Made by a program: the position numbers and the translations under genes | Notes under the pieces: generated by a model | What the model saw: only the letters and a program-made list of their open reading frames with translations | Told to the model about the DNA's origin: nothing | The model's database searches: none | Shown: positions 7,294-16,314 of the stretch, one piece after another | Position numbering within the stretch: the stretch's first letter is position 1 | Layout: the number at the start of each line of letters is the position of its first letter | Source: CBFFRJ01 sp051486985 | GTDB taxonomy: Bacteria; Pseudomonadota; Gammaproteobacteria; Enterobacterales; Enterobacteriaceae | DNA length: 25,919 nucleotides | Reading direction: 5' to 3' | Assembly: GCF_051486985.1 (NCBI RefSeq) | Contig: NZ_JAHVDV010000046.1 | Span: 1 to 25,919 of the forward strand

Positions 7294-9545
7294 TTAGAAG
7301 TGGGTATTCACACCCATGTACCAGGTACGGCCGGATTCGTTATAGGTGTTGGCACCTGCGCCATACATATAGCCGGTCGCGCCGCCGGTAGTCTGGGCAT
7401 TGCCCATACGCCAGTGACGTTTATCAAACAGGTTGTCGACACCCGCCGTCAGGCTCACGTATTTGTTCACATCCCAGGTCCCGCTCAGGCCCACGATGCT
7501 GTAGGGACTGACACCATCTTTTGCAGAACCGGTCACCGGCTTGCCCTGGTAATCGTACTTCTTCGGCTCCTGTTTGCCGTACCAGGTGAAGGTGGACTGC
7601 ACGGAGACATCCTGGACAATCTGCCAGCTCAGGGTGGAGTTCAGCGTGTATTCCGGAATGATCGACAGACGTTCACCGGTGGTTTTGTTCTTACTCTGCA
7701 GCATGTAAGTCACGTTGTTGCTTAAGGTAACCGCCTCGGTCACCGGCACGTTCAGCGTACCTTCCAGACCTTCTACGACCGCTTTAGGCACGTTCTCCCA
7801 CTGATAAAGGTCGGTTTTCAGCGCGCCCTGATTGGTCTGATTCAGTGGTGAATAGCCCGCTTCAATCTTATTGCGGTAATCGTTACGGAACCACGTCACG
7901 CCGGCCAGCCAGCCGTCACGTTTGAACTCAAGGCCAATCTCTTTATTGATGCTGGTTTCCGCTTTCAGATCATCGTTACCCTGCATGTAACAGCCGACGC
8001 CGGTGGCGCTGGCGTAGCAGCCCTGACCACGGCTGTAGAGAATGTAGCTGGTGTTGGTCTGGTAGAGGCTTGGCGCTTTGTAGGCGCGCGCGATCCCCAT
8101 TTTCAGGGTGAAGTCATCCCCCAGCCCCTGCGACAGGTTCAGCGACGGACTCCAGTTATCTCCCACCACCGTGTGATGGTCGAAACGCAGGCCCGGCGTC
8201 AGCATGGTGCTGTCGGTCACTTCGATATTGTCTTCGGCAAACAGAGAGAAGATTTCTGCGCTGGAGTAAGGGCTACGACCGGTGCTGTCATAACCCGGAA
8301 TCGGCCCACCCTGCAGAGCCTGGGTATTGGATGCACGGTCCTTAAGACGCTGCTGATTCCACTCGGTGCCTACGGTCAGGTTCTGATTCACCAGGAGATC
8401 CAGGGGCAGGTTCACTTCGCTGTGCAGCATCAGGTCGGCAAGATTGGTGTCAGAGAATTTATCGCTGTTAAACAGACCTTCCAGACCACCGGCTAACCCT
8501 TCACCGAGACGGGAGTTGCGGGTGTGCTCGTACTGCACCCAGTTGCTGGTGGTAACACCATTGTCCCAGCCGCCGTTCCAGGTGACGGAGTAGTTCTGGC
8601 GATAAAGACGGTTGGTCTCTTTGCCGTAATTCTTCTTCACGTAGTTATTGGAGCTGCTGTCATTGTTGGTGTTCTGGGTGTCACCCGCGTAGAGGTTGCC
8701 CTGACGGCTGTAACCGGCCTGGAACTCCAGCGCCTGCATCGGGGCAAAGTCCCAGCGCACCACGCCGTTGATATCTTTATTCTCAACGCCTTCGCGGCCT
8801 GCGGCGAGGGTGTTGGCATAGATGCCGGTGCGCTCGGACTGGTGGTCTTTGTTGATATCCCAGGCATCGGCCTGGGTTTTATTCAGGTTGCCGTACAGAC
8901 GGAAGCTGACGTCGCCGCCAAGCGGCCCCATCAGGCTGAAATCGGTGCGTTTAGTGGAACCTTCTTCTTTGTGTTCAGGGGCATTGAAGTAGCTGTTCCA
9001 GGAGCCATGCCACGCCTGGTCGGTGGATTTTTTAGTGATGATGTTCACCACCCCCCCGCCGCGCCGTTACCGTAGCGCGCCGCCGCCGGGCCACGCAGGA
9101 CTTCGATGCGCTCAATCATATCTGCCGGTACCCAGTTGGTATCGCCACGGGTATCACGCTCCCCACGCCAGCCCTGACGCACGGAGTTGCGGCTGGTCAC
9201 CGGTTTGCCGTCGACCAGAATCAGGGTGTTTTCCGGGCCCATACCGCGAATATCAATCTGACGGTTGTTGCCGCGCTGGCCGCTGGTGGAGTTACCGGTC
9301 AGGTTGACGCCCGGCATGGTGCGGATGATTTCAGAAACGTCACGCGCGGGGGGATTCTTGCGGATTTCATCGGCGGTGATGGTGGAAACCCCCGGCGCCT
9401 GCAGATTCTGCTGCGCGGCGGTTACCACAATGGTGTCTTCGTTGCTGGATGCGTCAGTGGCGGTCTCTGCAGCGAAAGCGGGCAGCGCGGCGCCATAGAT
9501 CCCAAAATTGACCAGTAAGGTCAGGGAACGGATTTTGTTTTTCAT
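7294..9545 (-). pseudogene. fepA: FepA, ferric-enterobactin TonB-dependent receptor, frameshifted at a G7 run
   Basis: ATG 9545 is preceded by AGGA and opens a signal peptide (MKNKIRSLTLLVNFGIYGAA..FA). The first frame covers the TonB box (DTIVVTA) and most of the plug domain, then ends at TGA 9047-9045 after 166 codons, right after GNGAAGG. The remaining 585 codons (VVNIITKKS to YMGVNTHF) continue in another frame from 9051 to the stop at 7294. The break is at seven consecutive G on the minus strand (9057..9051); eight would restore GNGAAGGVVNIIT and a 750-residue receptor, against 746 in E. coli. The barrel half is intact and ends with the outer-membrane signature YMGVNTHF. Known role: TonB-driven uptake of ferric enterobactin across the outer membrane. 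No other lesion is seen, so this may be a very recent mutation, a phase-variable tract, or a homopolymer sequencing error. Divergent from fes, with a shared Fur-boxed region. Confidence 0.9.
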
Positions 9546-9686
9546 TGTATTTCCTGCTTTTTCCGCCGCGTTCCCAGGTCCATCCTTTCCCAACGGGTAA
9601 GGAAAACGGCATGATGTCGCCAGCATGGTGCAACGGGAGCTCATCCTGAGAAAAATCGCAACAGCTGGCCTTTTTAAGATGAAAGA

Positions 9687-9720
9687 CGCGCCGGTATGGG
9701 CGCGGGCAATACGCTATTGC
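9687..9720 (-). other. Inverted repeats in the fepA leader
   Basis: Between the Fur box and fepA there are two inverted repeats: CGCGCC/GGCGCG with a 6-base loop (9687-9704) and GCAATA/TATTGC with a 3-base loop (9706-9720). They would lie in or next to the long (up to ~170 nt) fepA 5' leader and could fold in the RNA. The rest of 9546-9718 holds only the fepA Shine-Dalgarno and no convincing leader peptide. Confidence 0.4.
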
Positions 9721-9749
9721 AAATGAAAATAATTATCAATAATATTATC
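9719..9749. promoter_or_regulatory. Fur box(es) of the divergent fepA/fes promoter region
   Basis: GCAAATGAAAATAATTATC (9719-9737) matches the 19-base Fur consensus GATAATGATAATCATTATC at 15 of 19 positions. A second, weaker match (11 of 19) overlaps at 9731-9749. Position and arrangement match the known Fur-controlled fepA-fes control region of E. coli. Iron-bound Fur should repress fepA leftward and fes-ybdZ-entF rightward. Confidence 0.8.
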
Positions 9750-9801
9750 AAGAAATTTGATAGTGCAGACAAAAATTCCACAAGTGATTCGGGGTAATAG
9801 G

Positions 9802-11010
9802 GTGGTGTCAGAGACAGGAAGTGATGCCTGGTGGGCGTCAAAACAGGGGCCGGAGTGGGAAAAAATATCACCGGAACAGTACCTTGTCACCTTCTGGTGG
9901 CGTGATCCCTCTGGCTGCGAAGCAACCTCACAGGTAAAACGCGTCTGGCTTTATATTACCGGGGTGACCGATCACCATCAGCAGTCTACGCCTCAGTCTT
10001 TGCAACGCATCGCCGGCACCGATGTCTGGACATGGCAGACGCCGCTCGAAGCCAGCTGGCGCGGCACCTACTGCTTTATTCCCTCCACACGCACCGATGA
10101 TTTCCCGCCGCAGGCCGAAATGACTCCCCCGGATCGCAGCGCGCTTCGGGAAGGCTGGCGCAGTCTTTTCCCCCATGCCATTGCCGACCCGCTCAATGCC
10201 CATTCCTGGCGCGGTGGTCGGGGCCATCCGGTCTCACCGCTCTCTTTGCCGGGTGCGCCTGAGCAGCCGGGCTGGGATGCAACCGGGGAGCCCTTTACGC
10301 CGCCGGTCTGCCTGGAGTGGAAGAGTGAACGTTTACACAATCACCGCCGCGTGTGGGTGTTTACCACCGGCGAGGACGCCTGCGCTGAACGTCCGCTCGC
10401 GGTGCTACTGGATGGTCAGTTCTGGGCAGAAAGTATGCCCGTCTGGCCTGCGCTGGCGGCGTTAACCCGGCAGGGCAAACTTCCCCCTGCCGTCTATGTG
10501 CTTATCGACGTGATAGATACCGCTCACCGCAGTCGGGAACTCCCGTGTAACCCTGACTTCTGGCTGGCGGTTCAGGAGGAACTTCTGCCTGAGATCCACG
10601 CCGTTGCCCCTTTCAGTGACCGCGCGGATCGCACGGTGGTGGCCGGTCAGAGCTTTGGTGGCCTGGCGTCTTTATATGCCGCACTGCACTGGCCTGCGCG
10701 TTTTGGCTGTGTGCTGAGCCAGTCCGGTTCTTACTGGTGGCCGCATCGCGGCGGTCGTGAGGATGGCCTGCTTATTGAGCAACTCAAACGTGACGAGCTC
10801 TCGGCGCAGGGCTTACGGATTGTGCTGGAGGCAGGTGTTCGCGAACCCCTTATTATGCGCGCCAATCAGGCCCTGCTTGCTGAACTACAGCGTACACAGC
10901 CTTCCGTTGTCTGGCGCCAGGTTGACGGCGGTCACGATGCGCTCTGCTGGCGCGGTGGACTGACGGCGGGGCTTATCACCCTCTGGCAGCCCCTGCTGCA
11001 CGGTGAATGA
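9802..11010 (+). CDS. fes: Fes, enterobactin/ferric-enterobactin esterase
   Basis: I chose GTG 9802: GGGG lies 7 nt upstream and the N-terminus VVSETGSDAWWASKQGPEW then matches E. coli Fes (...SESWWQSKHGPEW) in length. GTG 9805 is equally possible; TTG 9757 would add 15 residues with no ribosome-binding site. The product is 402 residues. The N-terminal domain carries VTFWWRDPSG..VWLYITGVTDHH; the C-terminal alpha/beta-hydrolase domain carries the nucleophile Ser at about 284 in VVAGQSFGGLAS and the catalytic His at about 378 in VDGGHDALCWRGG. Known role: cytoplasmic hydrolysis of the trilactone backbone of ferric enterobactin, releasing iron. First gene of the fes-ybdZ-entF unit behind the shared Fur box. 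Confidence 0.94.
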   Translation: MVSETGSDAWWASKQGPEWEKISPEQYLVTFWWRDPSGCEATSQVKRVWLYITGVTDHHQQSTPQSLQRIAGTDVWTWQTPLEASWRGTYCFIPSTRTDDFPPQAEMTPPDRSALREGWRSLFPHAIADPLNAHSWRGGRGHPVSPLSLPGAPEQPGWDATGEPFTPPVCLEWKSERLHNHRRVWVFTTGEDACAERPLAVLLDGQFWAESMPVWPALAALTRQGKLPPAVYVLIDVIDTAHRSRELPCNPDFWLAVQEELLPEIHAVAPFSDRADRTVVAGQSFGGLASLYAALHWPARFGCVLSQSGSYWWPHRGGREDGLLIEQLKRDELSAQGLRIVLEAGVREPLIMRANQALLAELQRTQPSVVWRQVDGGHDALCWRGGLTAGLITLWQPLLHGE

Positions 11011-11039
11011 GCCGCACTTTTTCATGACAGGAGTCAGGT

Positions 11040-11240
11040 ATGGAATTCAGTAATCCCTTCGATAACCCCGAGGGGCAATTTTATATTCTGCAAAATAGTC
11101 AGCAGCAGTACAGCCTGTGGCCGCAACAGTGTGCGTTACCGCCGGGCTGGCAGGTAATTTGCGAGCCGGCATCGCAGGCGGAATGCGCCGACTGGCTTGC
11201 GCAGCGCTGGCAGACATTAACCCCGGCGCACCATGCCTGA
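11040..11240 (+). CDS. ybdZ: YbdZ, MbtH-like protein (EntF partner)
   Basis: 66 residues, typical of MbtH-like proteins. It opens with MEFSNPFDNPEGQFYILQN and carries the family hallmarks: NPFDxxxGxFxxLxN, then the spaced Trp residues in YSLWPQQCALPPGW and ADWLAQRWQTLTP. Known role: it binds the adenylation domain of EntF and raises its solubility and activity. ATG 11040 has AGGAG upstream. It lies 29 bp after fes and 13 bp before entF. The E. coli homologue is slightly longer (72), the difference being at the C-terminus. Confidence 0.93.
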   Translation: MEFSNPFDNPEGQFYILQNSQQQYSLWPQQCALPPGWQVICEPASQAECADWLAQRWQTLTPAHHA

Positions 11241-11253
11241 TAAGGAGAAACGG

Positions 11254-14200
11254 ATGACCACGCGATTGCCTTTAGTGGCGGCCCAGCCGGGGATCTGGAT
11301 GGCAGAAAAACTCTCCACGCTGCCCAACGCCTGGAGCGTTGCCCATTACGTGGAGCTGGACGGCGAACTGGATGCGCCTTTACTGGCGCAGGCGATAGCA
11401 GAAGGCGTGCGGCAGGCAGATACCCTGCGCATGCGTTTTACCGAAGATGACGGTGAAGTCTGGCAGTGGGTCGATGAGTCCCTGACTTTTCCTCTGCCGC
11501 AGCGGGTTGATCTGCGCGCTGAGCGTGACCCCCATGCCGCCGCACTGACGATGATGAATGCCGATCTGGCGCAAAACCTGCGCGTGGACGGTGGCAGGCC
11601 ATTAGTGCACCACGCCCTTCTTCAGGTAAGTGATACCCGCTGGTACTGGTATCAGCGCTATCACCATTTACTGGTGGATGGATTCAGTTTCCCCGCCATT
11701 ACCCGCCAGATTGCCGCCATTTACCGCGCAATGCGCCACGGCGCCCCCAACCCGGCATCGCCTTTTACCCCTTTTGCAGAGGTGGTAGAGGAGTATCAGC
11801 GCTACCGCGAGAGCGACGCATGGCAGCGGGATAAAGCCTTCTGGTCTGAACATCAGCGCACCTTGCCAGCAGCCGGGACATTATCCGACGCGCCACTGCC
11901 CGGGCGTGCTGCGACCACAGATATTCTGCGCCTGAAAATGACCCTGGATACCGCCGCGTTCCGTCGGCTTACTCAGGCGGCACCGGCCTGCCAGCCTGCT
12001 GACCTGGCGCTGGCGCTGGTGGCCCTCTGGCTTGGTCGTCTCAGCAGTCGACTGGACTATGCCGCCGGGTTTATCTTTATGCGCCGGATGGGTTCCGCCG
12101 CCCTTACCGCCACCGGACCGGTGCTTAACGTCCTGCCCCTCGGCGTACACATTGACGCCAGCCAGACCCTGGCAGAACTGGCGGCAAGCCTTGCCGGGCA
12201 GCTAAAAAAAATGCGCCGTCATCAGCGCTACGATGCCGAGCAGATCCTGCGCGATGCGGGTCGCGCCACCGGAGAAGAACCGCTGTTTGGCCCGGTCTTT
12301 AACGTCAAAATGTTCGACTACCTGCTGGATGTGGATGGGATTGCCGGGCAGACCCACACGCTTGCGACCGGGCCGGTTAACGATCTGGAGATCGCGCTTT
12401 TCCCGGAGGAAGCAGGTGGCCTGACGCTGGAGGTGCTGGCGAACCGCAGTCGCTATGAAGAGACCACGCTGCGCACGCATACTGCCCGTCTGCACGATTT
12501 ACTCCGCCAGTTTGCCGCGAACCCGGCGCTTCGCTGCGGCGAGGCGCAGCTTCTCTCAGCCCGGGAGAGTGGTCAGCTTGAGAACATTAACGCTACCGGC
12601 ATCATGCTGCCGGAGACCACGCTGAGTGAATTAGTGGCGCAGCAGGCCGCGAAAACCCCGAATGCCCCGGCGCTGGCGGACGCACACTGGCAGTTCAGCT
12701 ACCGTGAAATGCGCGAGCAGGTCGTCGCTCTGGCAAACCTGTTGCGTGAGAAAGGCGTGAAGCCGGGCGACTGCGTTGCCGTCGCGCTGCCGCGCTCGGT
12801 ATTTCTGACGCTGGCCCTGCACGGCATTGTGGAGGCCGGTGCCGCCTGGCTGCCGCTCGATACCGGTTACCCGGACGAGCGCCTGCGGATGATGCTGGAC
12901 GATGCGCAACCGCGTCTGCTGATTACCTCTGACGATCAGCTTGCCCGCTTCAATGATATTCCAGACCTGGCGCACCTGTGTTACGGCGCACCGCTTGCGG
13001 TGTCCGGCGATGCGCCGCTGGCGCTCTCCCGCCCGGAGCACACGGCTTATATCATTTTTACTTCCGGCTCCACCGGTCGCCCGAAAGGGGTAATGGTCGG
13101 GCAGACCGCCATCGTCAACCGTCTGTTGTGGATGCAAAACCACTACCCGCTGAGCGCGCAGGATGTGGTGGCGCAGAAAACGCCGTGCAGTTTTGACGTC
13201 TCGGTGTGGGAGTTCTGGTGGCCCTTTATCGCCGGGGCGCAACTGGTGATGGCAGAACCCGAGGCGCACCGTGACCCGCTCGCGCTTCAGCAGTTCTTCG
13301 CCCGCTTTGGCGTGACGACCACCCACTTTGTGCCGTCGATGCTGGCGGCCTTTGTTGCCTCACTGACTCCGGCAATCGCACGGGAAACCTGTCATACGCT
13401 GAACAAGGTGTTCTGTAGCGGCGAAGCGTTGCCAGCCGCGCTGTGCCGCGAGTGGGAAGCGCTGACACACGCACCGTTGCACAATCTGTACGGGCCGACC
13501 GAAGCGGCGGTCGACGTGAGCTGGTATCCGGCCCACGGCGAGACGCTGGCGGCGGTGACGGGCACTAGCGTGCCGATTGGTTTTCCGGTTTGGAACACGG
13601 GACTGCGTATTCTCGATGGCATGATGCAGCCGGTTCCGCCAGGTGTGGCCGGGGATCTTTACCTCACGGGCATTCAGCTGGCGCAGGGCTACCTCGGCAG
13701 GCCGGATCTCACCGCCAGCCGCTTTATCGCCGATCCCTTTGCGGCGGGCGAGCGAATGTACCGCACCGGGGACGTGGCGCGCTGGCTGAACGACGGCGCG
13801 GTGGAGTACCTCGGTCGCAGTGACGACCAGCTTAAAATTCGCGGCCAGCGTATTGAACTGGGTGAAATCGACCGGGCGCTGATGACGCTGCCGGATGTGG
13901 CGCAGGGGGTTACCCACGCCTGCGTGTTGAATCAGGCCGTGGCAGGGGAGGGCGATGCGCGCCAGCTGGTGGGGTATGTGGTGTCTGACTCCGGTCTGCC
14001 GCTCGATGTCACCGCACTTCGCGAGAGGCTGACGCAGCAGCTTCCGGCACATATGGTGCCAGTGGTCCTGCTGCAACTGAGTGAGCTGCCGCTCAGTGCC
14101 AATGGCAAACTGGACCGTAAGGCGCTGCCGCTGCCCACGCCAGTGCGTCAGCAGGATGCCCGCCCGGTGCGTGAAGGGGCAGAAACTCAGGTTGCAGGCG

Positions 14201-15129
14201 CGTTCTCGGCGCTGCTTGGCTGCGAGGTGCAGGATGCGCAGGCCGACTTCTTCGCCCTCGGCGGTCACTCGTTGCTGGCGATGCGGCTCGCGGCACTGCT
14301 CAGTAAAACCTTTGAGCGCCATGTGACGCCGGGGCAGATCATGGTCGCCTCCACGGTGGAAAAGCTGGCGCTGCTGGTAACGCAGGACAGTGTCGACAGT
14401 CGTATGGGACTGGAAACCCTGCTGCCGTTGCGCGAAGGGAGCGGCCCGACGCTGTTCTGCTTCCATCCTGCATCCGGTTTTGCCTGGCAGTTCAGCGTGC
14501 TGGCGCGTTATCTCTCGCCGCGCTGGTCGATTACCGGCATTCAGTCGCCGCGCCCGGAAGGACCCATGCAGCAGGCGGCGACCCTGGATGACGTGTGTGA
14601 GCACCATCTGGCGACGCTGCTGGCACAGCAACCGCACGGACCTTACCACCTGTTCGGCTACTCCCTCGGCGGAACGCTGGCGCAGGGGATTGCGGCGCGA
14701 CTGCGGGCGCGGGGCGAAACGGTGGCATTTTTGGGTCTGCTGGACACCTGGCCGCCGGAGACGCAAAACTGGTCTGAAAAAGAGGCCAACGGTCTGGACC
14801 CGGAAGTACTGGCAGAGATTGCGCGCGAGCGCGAGGCGTTTATCGCCGCCCGGCAAGGGCAGGGCTCAGACGAGATGTTTGCCACCATTGAAGGCAACTA
14901 CGGAGATGCGGTTCGCCTGCTGAGCACCGCTCACAGTACCCATTTTGCCGGGAAAGCCACACTGTTTGTGGCAGAGCGGACACTGCCGCAAGGGATGGAT
15001 CCGCAACACGCCTGGTCCCCGTGGGTGGATGAGCTGGAGGTGTACCGTCAGGATTGCGCACATGTGGACATTATTTCGCCACAGGCGTTTGAATCCATAG
15101 GCCCGGTACTGCGGGAGTTGTTGGGGTGA
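11254..15129 (+). CDS. entF: EntF, enterobactin non-ribosomal peptide synthetase (C-A-T-TE)
   Basis: ATG 11254 has AAGGAG 6 nt upstream and gives 1291 residues (E. coli 1293); an in-frame ATG at 11233 overlaps ybdZ and lacks this site. Domains in order: condensation with HHLLVDG (second His at 138); adenylation from about 455, with YIIFTSGSTGRPKG near 600 and YRTGDVARW..GRSDDQLKIRGQRIELGEI; thiolation with FFALGGHSLLAMRL (phosphopantetheine Ser about 1006); thioesterase with GYSLGGT (Ser about 1137) and CAHVDII (His about 1270). Known role: it activates L-serine, condenses it with dihydroxybenzoate from EntB, and trimerises and cyclises the product. Downstream, E. coli has fepE; here there is a repeat element and then fepC on the other strand. 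Confidence 0.97.
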   Translation: MTTRLPLVAAQPGIWMAEKLSTLPNAWSVAHYVELDGELDAPLLAQAIAEGVRQADTLRMRFTEDDGEVWQWVDESLTFPLPQRVDLRAERDPHAAALTMMNADLAQNLRVDGGRPLVHHALLQVSDTRWYWYQRYHHLLVDGFSFPAITRQIAAIYRAMRHGAPNPASPFTPFAEVVEEYQRYRESDAWQRDKAFWSEHQRTLPAAGTLSDAPLPGRAATTDILRLKMTLDTAAFRRLTQAAPACQPADLALALVALWLGRLSSRLDYAAGFIFMRRMGSAALTATGPVLNVLPLGVHIDASQTLAELAASLAGQLKKMRRHQRYDAEQILRDAGRATGEEPLFGPVFNVKMFDYLLDVDGIAGQTHTLATGPVNDLEIALFPEEAGGLTLEVLANRSRYEETTLRTHTARLHDLLRQFAANPALRCGEAQLLSARESGQLENINATGIMLPETTLSELVAQQAAKTPNAPALADAHWQFSYREMREQVVALANLLREKGVKPGDCVAVALPRSVFLTLALHGIVEAGAAWLPLDTGYPDERLRMMLDDAQPRLLITSDDQLARFNDIPDLAHLCYGAPLAVSGDAPLALSRPEHTAYIIFTSGSTGRPKGVMVGQTAIVNRLLWMQNHYPLSAQDVVAQKTPCSFDVSVWEFWWPFIAGAQLVMAEPEAHRDPLALQQFFARFGVTTTHFVPSMLAAFVASLTPAIARETCHTLNKVFCSGEALPAALCREWEALTHAPLHNLYGPTEAAVDVSWYPAHGETLAAVTGTSVPIGFPVWNTGLRILDGMMQPVPPGVAGDLYLTGIQLAQGYLGRPDLTASRFIADPFAAGERMYRTGDVARWLNDGAVEYLGRSDDQLKIRGQRIELGEIDRALMTLPDVAQGVTHACVLNQAVAGEGDARQLVGYVVSDSGLPLDVTALRERLTQQLPAHMVPVVLLQLSELPLSANGKLDRKALPLPTPVRQQDARPVREGAETQVAGAFSALLGCEVQDAQADFFALGGHSLLAMRLAALLSKTFERHVTPGQIMVASTVEKLALLVTQDSVDSRMGLETLLPLREGSGPTLFCFHPASGFAWQFSVLARYLSPRWSITGIQSPRPEGPMQQAATLDDVCEHHLATLLAQQPHGPYHLFGYSLGGTLAQGIAARLRARGETVAFLGLLDTWPPETQNWSEKEANGLDPEVLAEIAREREAFIAARQGQGSDEMFATIEGNYGDAVRLLSTAHSTHFAGKATLFVAERTLPQGMDPQHAWSPWVDELEVYRQDCAHVDIISPQAFESIGPVLRELLG

Positions 15130-15174
15130 GGGCAACGTATCATGGTTAGGGGCAACATGCGGCGCTGAGGGTAT

Positions 15175-15478
15175 TTCCGTTCACCTTATGTTCCTTGCTT
15201 TTCTGTCACACCAGAACCCGTGAACGTGCAAGGGTGGTTCACCGCCACCACCCTTGCAACCCGGGCTCCCGGCCAGGAAAATCGCCGCTGGCGCGGTGCA
15301 TTCGTCTTATGTCGTCTGACTATCGGGTCGGGGACCAGCCTACATCCCTGTAGGCTATCCCCTCCGCCCGCTTCCCTGCGGGCGGCCCCGGTCAGCCGTC
15401 AACGCCTCATCGATTTTCAGCCGGACCCTGTCATCGCGGTGACTGTTTTATTCTCATTGAGCAATGTTTTCGCTGCAA
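15175..15478 (+). repeat. ~305-bp dispersed structured element, copy 2, in the entF-fepC gap
   Basis: Plus-strand homologue of the minus-strand element at 6857-7161. The ends are conserved and the middle is diverged but still palindromic: GCAAGGGTGG (15228-15237) pairs with 15248-15257; GCCTACA (15338-15344) pairs with 15349-15355; CCGCCCGC (15364-15371) pairs with 15378-15385. The first of these has compensatory changes relative to copy 1. The conserved frame seen in copy 1 is interrupted here by TAG in the middle. Together with about 45 bp before it and 35 bp after it, this fills the 384-bp gap between the convergent entF and fepC genes. No fepE is present. Confidence 0.8.
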
Positions 15479-15513
15479 ACCGTGAGGGTGAGGGGGCAAA
15501 CGCCCGGCAAACC

Positions 15514-16314
15514 TCACCCGGCGTATTTCCCCAGCGGCACCACCAGCGGCGTATGGGCCACTGGATCCTCAATAATCAAACAACGCAGCCCGTACACCGC
15601 TTCAATCAGCTCCGGCGTCACGATTTCCTTCGGCGCACCCTGCGCCACAATCTTACCGTCGCGCAGCGCAATCAGATGGGTGGCATACCGGCAGGCCTGA
15701 TTCAAATCATGCAACACCGCCGCGAGCGTATACCCCTGCTCGCGGTTGAGATCGCTCAGCAGCTCCAGCACATCAATCTGATAACTGATGTCGAGCCAGG
15801 TGGTCGGCTCATCGAGCAGCATAATGGCAGTCTCCTGCGCCAGTACCATCGCAATCCATGCACGCTGGCGCTGACCACCGGAAAGGGTATCCACACTCTG
15901 GGTCGCCAGCGTGTCCACCCCCGTTGCCCGCATGGCACGCTTAACGGCCTCTTCATCTTCCTTACGCCAGCGGGTAAACAGCGGCTGATGCGGATAACGT
16001 CCGCGGGCCACCAGCTCCTGCACGGTAATATCTCCCGGCGTCGTCGCATTCTGCGCCAGCAGCCCGACGCGACGCGCTACCTCTTTGCTGGCAAAGCGCT
16101 GGATCTGCTCGCCATCAAGATAGACATGGCCCTGTTCCGGCGTCATCAGGCGGCTCAGGGTGCGCAGCAGCGTCGATTTCCCGCAGCCGTTGGGGCCGAT
16201 AATGGCAGTGAAATGCCCATCGGGAATGGCGACACTCAACTCAGTGGCGACAATTTTCTTACCGTAGCCCAGGGTTAGGGCTTCGCCGCGCAAACGGGCT
16301 GCTGTATCGATCAT
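15514..16314 (-). CDS. fepC: FepC, ferric-enterobactin ABC transporter ATPase
   Basis: 266 residues. Walker A GPNGCGKST is at 40-48, the Q-loop is in VGLLAQNATTPGDITV, the signature LSGGQRQRAW starts near 144, Walker B is IMLLDEPTTWLD and the switch His is in AAVLHDLNQACRYA, the layout of FecE/FepC-type iron-chelate ATPases. Known role: the cytoplasmic ATPase dimer driving ferric-enterobactin import through FepDG. ATG 16314 overlaps the fepG stop by four bases (ATGA), so translation is coupled; fepD-fepG-fepC form one operon read leftward from the 18321-18345 Fur box. It converges on entF across repeat copy 2. Confidence 0.95.
   Translation of the reverse strand: MIDTAARLRGEALTLGYGKKIVATELSVAIPDGHFTAIIGPNGCGKSTLLRTLSRLMTPEQGHVYLDGEQIQRFASKEVARRVGLLAQNATTPGDITVQELVARGRYPHQPLFTRWRKEDEEAVKRAMRATGVDTLATQSVDTLSGGQRQRAWIAMVLAQETAIMLLDEPTTWLDISYQIDVLELLSDLNREQGYTLAAVLHDLNQACRYATHLIALRDGKIVAQGAPKEIVTPELIEAVYGLRCLIIEDPVAHTPLVVPLGKYAG

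Noticed and set aside
9546..9644. 33-residue N-terminal extension of FepA from ATG 9644
   Set aside because: The extension lacks a ribosome-binding site and would bury the signal peptide; ATG 9545 has AGGA and matches the known FepA N-terminus.
9757..9801. Extended Fes start at TTG 9757
   Set aside because: The site is close behind the Fur boxes with no Shine-Dalgarno, and the added residues have no counterpart in the E. coli protein as I recall it.
13360..14856. 498-codon open frame antisense to entF
   Set aside because: It lies opposite intact EntF coding sequence; long antisense frames are expected in GC-rich genes, and its translation has no recognisable domain.
15220..16278. 352-codon plus-strand open frame over repeat copy 2 and fepC
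   Set aside because: Most of it is the antisense shadow of fepC, whose Walker and signature motifs are intact; there is no ribosome-binding site or known family.
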